Shown one piece after another: positions 55,279 through 64,000 of a DNA stretch of 64,000 nt. A program made the translations under genes and the position numbers. The number at the start of each line of letters is the position of its first letter. Within the stretch, counting starts at the first letter, position 1. The DNA comes from Ganoderma boninense (taxonomy: Eukaryota > Basidiomycota > Agaricomycetes > Polyporales > Polyporaceae): NCBI GenBank assembly GCA_002900995.3, contig CM035307.1:1426001-1490000 (forward strand), read 5' to 3'. The notes below the pieces were generated by a model. It was not told where the DNA came from and searched no databases. It was given only the letters and a program-made list of their open reading frames with translations.

Positions 55279-57604
55279 ATGCTGGCTTTTTCCCCACTCC
55301 CCTCTCCTCGGTTCGCGGAAGACACCTCGTATAGGCCGGCAAAAGATTTGGATGCCTTCAACAAACTCTTACCACCGAAGATCGAATTTGTAGAAGGGTC
55401 CTTCTTCTGGTGTGCTTGCGGTTGGGGAGGGCAAGTACCAGCCTATCAACGAGGCTCCCAAGAAGGCGATGGCAGACGTGAGTCTCCCTGTCTCGATGCG
55501 TCAGACCGTCCGTCCTTACATGCTTCTCCTAGCCCAACGAGCCCCAGAAAACTCACCCTACTGCACCCGTAAAGCTAACAAAAACCGCACCCCCCCTCAG
55601 CCACCACAAATTCGCCTACACCGGTCCGATTGAAACGAGCTGGCCCCACAGCGGCAAGTCCGTCGGCTGTGGCCTGAACAACACCGGAAACACTTGCTTC
55701 CTCAACAGTGCATTACAGTGCTTGCTGCACACACCTCCTTTGCTACATATCCTGTTGAAGCATCCAGATTCATGTGGGTTACACTCCTCAATCTCTGCGT
55801 CTCTCGGACCTCATCCGATCTCTCGCCATAGGTCACAATTCAAAGGCCAGCAACGCCTCGTGCATGATATGTGTCCTTCGTCAGGTGATGCAGGAAGTCT
55901 TCACGAAGCCGTATTCGATAACGCCGTACCCAGTTATTACAAAACTTCATGGTATGTACTGTCGGAGATTCTGATGTCGTGTCGAATCTCATACCATAAC
56001 AGCAATCGCCAAGCACATGCGCAGGGGTAGACAGGAAGACTCGCATGAATTCCTTCGCTATTTTGTGGATGCAATGCAGCGATCTGCTCTTGCTGGGGCA
56101 CCACCGTGAGTATATTCGTATTCGTATTCGGCTCATTGGGGCGCGCTCAACAAACATCGCCACAGGAAACTCGATCCGAAGTTAGCGGAACAGACTTGGG
56201 TATACAAGATCTTCGGCGGCCTTCTCCGGCTCCAGGGTCTCGTGTCTGTCTTGTGGTCACAATAGCGATACGTTCGACCGCATGCTGGACCTCAGCGTGG
56301 ACATCGCGGGGGTGACGACGCTGCGAGATGCACTCCGTAAGTTCGTCACCGTCGACCACTTACGCGGGGCGGACAAGTATAAATGCGAGAAGTACGTAGC
56401 ATTGCTTCCTCCGCGAAAACAGACGAGCTAATGGTCGTATCTCGTTGTTAGGTGCAAGAAGCCAGTGAACGCGGACAAGCAGTTCACCATACAGGAGGCA
56501 CCGCCGATACTAACTGTTCATCTCAAGCGCTTCTCTCCCATGGGACGCAAGATTGGCCATCTGATACGGTACGAGGAGCGACTGTCTTTGGAGCCATTCA
56601 TGAGCGAGGGTTCGTATGGACCCACGTACTCCCTATACGGCGTAATTTGCCACGCAGGCGGCGGTCCCAACTCGGGGCACTACTACGCGTACGTCAAGGG
56701 CGCGAATGGGGTCTGGCACGAGATGAACGACGAGTCGGTCATGCGGCAGAGTGGCCCACCTACTGGCTTGAGGAACGCATACATCCTCTTCTACATGTTG
56801 GAGAAGGGTCAGACACTGGAGGCCGCGTTATCCGCGCCCTCCGCCAACCCAAGCCGTCAACCTGGTGGGACCTCGAAAATCGCGCAGATGAAGAAACGGA
56901 AGGCTCCGGACAGCGAATCTGAGGGCGAACGCCCGTCTCCGGCGAAGATAGCGAAGCCGTTCATTGGCCCCCTCCTCCCCTCCCAGACGGCTTCTCCGCA
57001 GACCCCCCCAAAGGCCACATCCACAGCTGATCCCCAGGCGGAGGCGTTGAAGAAGAAGATCGCCGCGGTCAAGCCTCGGGACGGCAACAGTGCCCTTCAG
57101 AGTCTGGCTGCGTACGGTGATGATGACGACGACGATGAGGACGTTGGCGAGAAGGTGTCGGAGAAGGGGAAGGAAAACCAAGAGGAGGATATGTCTGCGG
57201 AGCCATCCACAGTTAAGTCCTCGTCTGTTCCGTCCCGCGCCACAACACCTCCATCCTCCGCGCCCACTGCGGCCTCTTCGACGACTCTCTCCGCCGCTGC
57301 CGAAATCCCGCCGTCCTCCTTCTACGGCAATAGTGGTACCTCGGCTTCCAAGGCCTATGACAAGAAGCGGAAAACTCCCGATGGTGATCAGGACGATGCA
57401 TACAAACAATGGGCGAAGACGCCGATCGAGCCCCCTTCCGCCAAAAGGCGGCATTCTTCTGTCTCCCGGTTCACCAACGGCGCCAGTCCTTTTAACAAGG
57501 TGAAGGGCAGCAACAACCTCTACAGCCACCGTGACTCGGTAGGCTCTTCTCCCAGCTTCAGTCCTCGCCACAAGAATGGCCACAAGAAGCGGCTACTAAT
57601 TTAG
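55279..57604 (+). CDS. USP36 / Ubp10-like deubiquitinase, with two apparent frame breaks
   Basis: Ubiquitin-specific protease related to nucleolar USP36 and yeast Ubp10. The Cys box is [20 protein letters not shown] with CLLHTPPLL. Then come [58 protein letters not shown], a second Cys pair CEKCKKPV, and [20 protein letters not shown]. The His box is [20 protein letters not shown]. The tail from about 56880 is disordered, Lys/Ser/Pro/acid-rich, ending in a basic NGHKKRLLI that suits nucleolar targeting. Two one-base breaks are apparent: at about 55400-55404 (EFVEGS versus [13 protein letters not shown]) and at 56226-56231 (KIFGGLLR versus SRVSCLSCG); in each case the sequence has one base too many. 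Several short introns lie in 55470-56460. Confidence 0.85.
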
Positions 57605-57928
57605 AGGTATAGAGGTTACGCACTGTTCTGTTGTAGTTTTCTCTTCGTCGTTCTGTTGTATGACTTATTGACCATAGCTCCGTTGCCTATCCACTCTCCC
57701 ATCCATACAGTAGTTGACCCATACCCTCCCCTCCCCTTACCCATCACCCTCTCGCATTTCCGGTCTAGACTTGGCGCATTGCTCCTGCACATTCATGCAC
57801 ACCTTCCTCATTACCTTCTGGACTTGCAGACAGACGAGACGCAGACATCGATTGCTCAAGTGACCCAGTGACCAATCATCGCATAGGCATGAATTATGAA
57901 AACGTGTACTGTACGCCGTGCTATAGTA

Positions 57929-59749
57929 TCATAATTTGGCCTTCGCCTGCTGCTGCCCCTCCGCCCCTGGGATCGCCACCTTCTCCACCTGCGCCTGGCT
58001 CTCCCTTCCGTCCTCCCACCACACGACGGTGACGGTAATGTCGTCGCGGAAGCGGCGCGACCACGGCGCGGGAATGCTCGCGAGCTTGCGCAGGTATTCG
58101 ACGTCCCCGCCCCCAAGGGCGTTCCGGATGAGGTGCGTGCTGAGGTTGTCGTCCTCGAACGCCCACGCGCCCTCCGGCTCTGCCTCCGTCTTGCGGCCCC
58201 GCCCAGCCTTGTCCTTCCCGTCGACGCCCGCCGCGCCAGTGGATGTGCGCACGAGCCCGGGCAGCGCGGCCTTTGACACGGTCCCACGGAGCCCGGAGAG
58301 GTGCCCGCCGACGAGCGAGACGACCTCTTCGTTCGAGAGTTCATCCCAAAGGCCGTCCGTCGCGAGCACGACGAAGCGCAACGCGGCCTTGGGCGCAGGT
58401 GTGCCGTCGGCGGGAAGCGGGAGGAAGGAGAGTGGGCGGTGCGTTACGACGGGCGTCGCGCGGACGTAGGGCGGGGTCTTCAGCTTCGCAGGGACCGAGT
58501 GGAGGCTCTTGCCTCGAGGTTCCATGAAGGCCTTGTTTAGCCTGGGGTGGAGGTCAGCCGCCGTGCGGGACATGAAAGTGAGCAGGGCGGGGCACTGACA
58601 CTTCCTGGACCTCCCGGGACCACTTGTAGCGGGAGTCGCCGAATGCACGGGTGGGTTCGAGGCCACCAAGTACACGTCCGTTACGGATCACGTCCAGGGC
58701 CTCATCAGCGGGGTGCTCGGACTGCATCCTGCGCCATTGCCGTCAGCGAGCGAGTTGTGGCTTGCGCCAAAGACAAATATACCTCCTCAGCTCGTTAGGG
58801 TTCCGGCCTGTTTGGTCCTCCGTGAGGACCTCCACACGCCACACGCCCTGACCGTCAGACGTCTCCTCGTAGACACCAGCAACGGCACGGCTATCGCCTG
58901 TGCATGCGACATAAAGGTTACGATTTGACGTGTCGAACATTGCCAGAAGCGCACAGCTGCCTGAAAACACGCCTACTTTCAAGACCGTGCAAGACATCGA
59001 GTGGTTGTGGCAGACTCACCCGATTGAGCGGTTTGTATGCTGGACGTAGCCAGCGGGTGACCGCTCAAATCCGGGATGACCTTCTTCTTGAGCGCATCCT
59101 GGTCCACAGCGTGGTACAGGATTTCCAGGGGGGCGTTGACGATCTGGGCGTCAAGCTTGGTAAACGCATCCTGGATCGCGCGCGCGACATTGGAGGGGTC
59201 TGCGTCGTACGGGGTAGAAGCAGAGGACCAGATGAGCGACTTCGCCTTCTGGAGCAGCCCAGTGTCGTGCAGGTTCGCCTTGGGGTCGTTTATCCGCGAC
59301 GCCAGCTCCATCGCGACGGTAGGAATGAGGATATCCGCGAGGACGCGGGAGGTGTGGTACCCAGCGTGCCCGTCCATAATGGCATAAAATAGGTAGTCTC
59401 CTGGCGGTGAGTTGTCCGATGCATCGCGCTCGATGAGGAGGTTTCCGTTAGCATCTTCGATGGGGTCGTTGGACGAGAAGTACGCCGTGGTGGACTTCCA
59501 GACGATGCCGCCAGGGCGCGCGGTGCTCTTGGACGTGGCATGCTCGCGGAGGCGAGTGTCGACCTGCTCCTTGGTGAGGAGAGGGATTGCGCGGGTAACC
59601 ATTTGGCGCTTGCCGTCGGGACCTGTTTCCCGCACAGAGACGTCAAAGGTTTGGAGGGTCGGCTTGTTATAATAACGATAATATATGTAGGCGGGAGTAC
59701 CGGCGAGAACGGTGGTGCCCAGAAGGGGTTTCCAGGCGCGTCTGAGCAT
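57929..59749 (-). CDS. Mitochondrial PP2C-type protein phosphatase (Ptc5-like)
   Basis: Metal-dependent Ser/Thr phosphatase; yeast Ptc5 dephosphorylates pyruvate dehydrogenase. The N terminus MLRRAWKPLLGTTVLAGTPA, then YIYYRYYNK, combines a presequence-like start with a membrane helix. PP2C motifs in order are LFYAIMDGHAGYHTS (metal-binding Asp-Gly), SCALLAMFDTSNRNLYVACT with GDSRAVAGV, LTEDQTGRNPNELRRMQSEH, RVLGGLEPTRAFGDSRYKW, LKTPPYVRATPVVTHR, RFVVLATDGLWDELSNEEVV and WSRRFRDDITVTVVWW. The last supplies the C-terminal metal-binding Asp. Introns fall after TAQSG, after NELRR and after REVQE; the last donor is GTCAGT. An Ala/Gly/Lys insert of about 40 residues precedes the final block. Confidence 0.9.
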
Positions 59750-59880
59750 AGGGGGTATCCGAGAAGGCGCAGGCGACAGTGGTATGGCCGTAGAGGAAGC
59801 ACAAGATCTCTTGCATATGTGCGCACAGAGATGTGGTCATTCTACGAGTTCGGACTGCAGGGACATGAAAACGTACCAGG

Positions 59881-60171
59881 CTAGTGTACACTCAGTTCAT
59901 CCGCCCACGCGCACAATTCCTGTTTCCACCGAGATGTGAAGAGGAGAGCCCTGGCGCCCGAGAATGACAGTGATGTATGGAGGTCAACAAAGGAGGCGGG
60001 ATGGCCTGGGTCGGGGGTAGACGGGCGGAGGGGTGCCGCCACTGGCGTAGCGCGAGTGTTTCCCGAGGTCCGCGACGACGCCGGTCGGACAATGCCGACG
60101 AGCCGCGTCGCGTCGCGCTCAACGCGTCCCAGCCACAGCCTCAAGCGCTCGATGTTGGAGTAGGACGTCAT
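59881..60171 (-). CDS. Small hypothetical protein
   Basis: A 96-codon frame from the ATG at 60171 (MTSYSNIERLRLWLGRVERD) to a stop at 59881-59883; an upstream in-frame Met at 60201 is possible. The N-terminal half looks helical and ends in ATRLVGIVRPASS. The C-terminal half has FVDLHTSLSFSGARALLFTS and RWKQELCAWADEL. I recognise no family. It lies upstream of, and on the same strand as, the PP2C gene. Its composition is more protein-like than the neighbouring chance frames, but it could also be one exon of a larger gene. Confidence 0.35.
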   Translation of the reverse strand: MTSYSNIERLRLWLGRVERDATRLVGIVRPASSRTSGNTRATPVAAPLRPSTPDPGHPASFVDLHTSLSFSGARALLFTSRWKQELCAWADELSVH

Positions 60172-62163
60172 GCCACGGCCGCCCTGCCCAGTGCCTGCCA
60201 TCCACGACGACGTTCACTATGTCCCCGCCAGAAATATTTTCGTCTTTCCTGCCCACTTACGTGTGCGGATCTCTTCCATTTTTGTTCTATCCTGTCCGCT
60301 AGTTCGACTACAACTAATTCGTACCCACACAGTCCCAGCCCAGGGACTCGCCGCACTTCTCTCTGCGTGGTCCTCCGGGACCATCCGCAATCGTCCAGCT
60401 AGCTCGTGCTCAACTTATTCTCAGCGGAGATAGGAGACGGTGTCGTCAACATTCTACTCGCGGTCTGACGGACCTGCCTGCGGAAATGTTGCGGGCCAGA
60501 TGACCCTTCTTCAGAACCACAATCCCGGATGCTGCACAGAGAAACCTTGCCTTTTAATAACTATCGTGACTTTAACGTCGGTCCCTTCGAACCAATTCGG
60601 TCGTGACGGCTAACCGGGTTAGCAGCTGATCACAAAGAAATCAAGTTTACCATTGACGCGTCCAACGCATCATCGCAGCTGCCAACGGAGACTCAGAGAA
60701 GCGTCGGCCGGACCTTGGAAAATGTACAAAGAAGCTCGTCGGTGTACCCATATACCGAGTGGCATGCGTATCATGATTTAAGATACCAATGGATGTCAAC
60801 GAGGCATATGCCAACGGACGCCGGTGCGGGGCTTCCTCTCCCCGAACGGTGCGTACCTCGCAGTTTAGTCCCTTCAATACCCTTCTTCTATCACAGAGAC
60901 ACACAGCTGCCGTACGCATAAGCTTTCAAGAGAAAGAAGGAGCCGTTAATATGGCGGTGAACGAAATCTCATGGACTGTACGTCTACGGGCTGTGTACTA
61001 CTCGCCCTAACCGTACACCTCGATTCAGACGACTGAGATCAACGCATGGACGCACTTCCAGCTGCGCTAGCGTATAGCCCCTCTTCCTAGGGCTTGCAAA
61101 GTTTCGCCACTGCAGGAGCACAGCCCACTCAACCTAATAGGTGGGACAATAAGGAAGCGCAGCCAAGGTGAGAAGAGACGCAGTAATCTCGGACGAATCT
61201 ACTCACCATGACTCGGATTCCTAACCACCATGATAGTGGGTAGCACGTCAAAGGGCCCGAGATTGCCGTCCACGACATCACATTCTCTCGGGGAGCGCTG
61301 CCTCCGTAAACGGGTTCGAAACTCAAGTTATGTCCCACGACGTCAAGTGTAGAGTTATTATGCGCAGTCCCAGCACATGCCTGCACATGCACAGGTGAAA
61401 ACGCCTCCGAAACAAGACCCCTGTGTCGTTGTACTTGAGTTCGAAGACGCTGACAAAAGCAGTATGTTTTGCAATCTATCCTTTCTGCGTATCTACTTAA
61501 ACTCACGGATGGGAGAACTATCTGCATGCGAATGGTACACTTTCTGCTGAAATCGGACTGGCTTCGTGGTTTGAACGAGACAGTTTTACAAATATGAGTT
61601 GGTCTGTCAAAGTCGCTATGATGTCACTCAAGCATCTCAGTTGCATCTCCGTGACAGCTCATGGACCTCAGTGCGTATGACCTTGTCACCGGGTGCCGAT
61701 GCTGCTAACTGCAGCTTTGAGAGAAGTCCCACCAGATCCCGCAGGTCAATGTACGACGTGTATCCGTCTGACTGGTTCCGGGCCTGACTCACTCCAGTAC
61801 TTATTTGAGACGAAAAGAATAACGCCGCTATTCGTCTCCGCGGAAGAATATGTGACTACTATCGTAAAAATACCCCACACAAGGAAATCAAAACATGACA
61901 TCGATTTCGAAAGCAACTCCGAACGAGAACGCCTCAAAGTAGCAGGTCGACCGTGCCCCGAACCCCAAACCCCGAACCCCGACCCTAGACCACCAGGCGC
62001 GTACTCAGCTCGAGAACCCCGCCTTCGATCGAACCGCCATTCAGTCGACGTCCCCAAACCCAAACGCAAATCTCCCCGACGGCGGTGCCACCGCCTTCGT
62101 GAGTCCGTCCCAAACCCCCGCACCCGACTGCCCATCCTGGGCGTGGTCAGCAGCCCGCGCGGC
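60172..62163. other. Long intergenic region, nothing recognised
   Basis: About 2 kb. The AT content is higher than in the coding regions around it, and no open frame has a recognisable product. A 292-codon plus-strand frame beginning at 61693 overlaps the membrane glycoprotein gene antisense and is taken as a shadow. No repeat or RNA gene is evident. Confidence 0.5.
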
Positions 62164-63549
62164 TCACGACCGTGCGTCCTCGTACTCCGGTGGCTGGTCC
62201 AGCTCGTCTTCTCCCCCATGCGGGCTAGTGACTCCACCCGGATGCTCCTGCGCCTGCGCCTGTGCGAGCGCGAGCGCACTGGCTGGCGGGAGCAGCTCGC
62301 CATCCCGGAACCGGATGCCCGAGTCCTGGTGCTGCACGGCTTCCTCTTCAGGCACCTCGGGGACTGGAAGCGGGACAGCAGCCTCCCTGGCTTCTTTGCG
62401 GTCCGACCTCCACGCGGCTGCGCCCGTCGGGAGATTGAACCTAGAACCAGGGGTGGGAGCGGCACTGGACCGCGAATGCGAAGCCACAGGGTTCGCTTGC
62501 GCCGTGGCGGAGGAGCCAGGGCCGGTGGACTGCCCAGCCCGTCGTTGCGCGGCGAGCTCGGCCGCGTATAGGCGCCCAGCGACTTGGGAGGCGGAATCGG
62601 AGGGTGCCAGGGTGGACTCCGCGTATGGGGCGTTGGATGGCGGCCGGAATGGGCTGGCGGAGCGCCATGCAGAGTCTCCGGCTGTGAAGGGAGCTGAGGA
62701 GTCTGTGTCAGGTTTGGGCTCGTCCGCTAGGTCCTCCACGAGATCTGTATGAATGTCGGAGGTTTTGAGCACTGCTTCCGAGGAGGATCGAGCGCGCAGA
62801 CATACCCTTTCCTCCTTGTTCTAGCTTGACGCGGTGTTTGCGGTGGCGCGAGTAGAAGAATACAGCGACCACAAGCAACAAAAGGCCCACTACGCCTCCC
62901 ACCACGCCACCAACGATCGGCGCAACGTTGCTCTTCGACGATCCTCCGCTAGGCAGAGCGGTCGGTGACCCTGTGGAAGACGTTGTCGTGGTAGTTGATA
63001 TAGGGGATTTGTCTCGACAAGCCGGATATAGTCGAGCAAGTACGGCGCGCCTTCGCTAGCAGTCGTAACATTGATCACCAGGACATGGCTGTCATCCGAC
63101 AGCGCCCCGGAGTCGAAAAACAACTGCCCATCGATCTCATTCACGCGAGAATTTGGGACCGAGCTCGTTGAAAACGTTGTCGTGTTTCCGCCATCCAGCG
63201 CGTACAGCGATACGGCTGTCGCACCCGAGACCGTCGGCACTGCGACCGAGCCGTACACCTGTACGCTCGTACCTGCGTACGTGGCAATTTGAATGTAAAA
63301 AATACGTCAGTCCAGTCGTTCTCACTATGATACCGCAGCGACCTGCGAAGTAGGTGCTGCGGGGCACAATGAACGAGTACACGTACCGTGGAACCGGAAA
63401 ACTGCCCCAGCTGTCCCCTGCACCCTCGTCAGAGTCTGCCCGAAGATCGCGCCGTTGTTCGCAGTCTGGGTCAGCGTCCAGGGCGAGCTCCCGTACGAGT
63501 CGTACTCGATCGCGGTCGTGTTCGCGCTGTCGACGTTGACGGTGGTCAT
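62164..63549 (-). CDS. Single-pass membrane glycoprotein, with an apparent frame break
   Basis: Type I-like surface protein common in Agaricomycetes. The extracellular part starts MTTVNVDSANTTAIEYDSYG and contains AGAVFRFHGTSVQVYGSVAV, SRVNEIDGQLFFDSGALSDD and HVLVINVTTASEGAPYLLDY, a beta-sandwich-like region with several N-glycosylation sequons. A Thr/Ser-rich stalk (STTTTTSSTGSPTALPSGGS) leads to the membrane helix IVGGVVGGVVGLLLLVVAVF and a basic stop-transfer YSRHRKHRVK. The cytoplasmic tail of about 200 residues is Pro/Ala/Ser-rich and ends QPPEYEDARS, with a PPxY motif. The frame breaks near 63003-63006 (GGGG on the plus strand), between YIRLVETNP and STTTTT. One more base would join them. 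The start is uncertain; an upstream exon is possible. Function unknown. Confidence 0.7.
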
Positions 63550-64000
63550 CCTCGCCCGACCCGTCGATGGTCTCGGATGACGTGGTCAACCATCGCACGG
63601 GCCGCGACGTTGGAACGTCGACTTTGAATTTGAAAAGCACATTGCCAATGCCTTCGGCGGTCGTTTACTTACGTTATTCACGGTGCTCTCGAGCGGGAAG
63701 CCATCGAGAAGGTGTCCGGGTCATGGGCGGCGCTCATCAACGTCGTGGTCGACGCGAACACCGCGCGCTGAACAGCGCTAAACTGAGTGATGCGCTCGGA
63801 CAGGCCCATCAGCGGTATGGCGTCCCAGTTGGGCTAGGAGCGGAGGCTTGGGATACAAGCATTAAAATTCCAAGTGGCGGGTATACAAGAGAGAGCTCAT
63901 GTAGCGGGGCCTAGTGAATGACTATACCTCGACGCCAGAACTTCAATCTCCCAGCTTCATTCTATTCAGCTTGGGGTATACGATGGCGGCACATCACTGA
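63550..64000. other. Window edge, upstream of the membrane glycoprotein gene
   Basis: Promoter or first exon of the minus-strand glycoprotein gene may lie here. No separate gene is supported. Confidence 0.4.

Noticed and set aside
56828..57583. 251-codon minus-strand frame
   Set aside because: Antisense of the disordered tail of the deubiquitinase.
61693..62571. 292-codon plus-strand frame
   Set aside because: Overlaps the cytoplasmic tail of the membrane glycoprotein antisense; Arg/Pro-rich chance translation.

Overview
The window is nuclear DNA of a filamentous basidiomycete, most likely an Agaricomycete of the wood-decay type. The evidence is the gene content (a VelB-type velvet regulator, a GH53 galactanase, a Ty1/copia element, Rtc3-like and GRIM-19 genes), dense packing on both strands, and many short GT-AG introns of about 45-75 nt, often flanking very small exons. 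Family calls come from reading translated motifs; no database search was run. I resolved exon structures by hand for many genes. The exons of GH53, RPL14, AFG1, nicotinamidase, the Rtc3-like protein, prefoldin 2, NDUFA13, the HMG-box protein and the GNAT protein sum exactly to whole codons.

Layout. 1-7.5 kb: a GH53 galactanase gene (+) split in exon 3 by a complete 5.1 kb Ty1/copia retrotransposon (-) with a perfect 5-bp target duplication. 7.6-13.4 kb: OB-fold-like protein (-), ribosomal protein eL14 (+), AFG1-like mitochondrial AAA ATPase (+), nicotinamidase-like hydrolase (+). 14.1-20.6 kb: FAD-dependent oxidoreductase (-), Rtc3/SBDS-like protein (-), MutL homologue MLH3 (-). 21.6-26.7 kb: TPR-SET protein (+), secreted CAP/PR-1-like protein (-). 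27.6-35.4 kb: prefoldin 2 (-) and complex I NDUFS8 (+) as a head-to-head pair, an orphan ORF, an INO80F-like nuclear protein (-), complex I NDUFA13/GRIM-19 (+). 36.5-43.6 kb: double HMG-box regulator (+), GNAT acetyltransferase (-), large PPR protein (+). 43.9-50.7 kb: VelB (-), ArfGAP (+), F-box protein (+). 53-63.5 kb: C2H2 zinc-finger protein (+), USP36/Ubp10-like deubiquitinase (+), mitochondrial PP2C (-), single-pass membrane glycoprotein (-).

The genes are mostly housekeeping or regulatory and do not form a biosynthetic cluster or a defence island. Several encode mitochondrial proteins (AFG1, NDUFS8, NDUFA13, PPR, PP2C) and several are chromatin or transcription regulators (SET, INO80F-like, HMG, VelB, zinc finger). 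I found no rRNA, convincing tRNA, CRISPR array or operon-like system.

The two strongest observations are the clean, apparently recent copia insertion in GH53, whose two LTRs differ in length (298 versus 177 bp), and a recurrent pattern of one-base reading-frame breaks at short homopolymers in otherwise well-conserved genes. The second looks more like consensus or assembly error than true gene decay.
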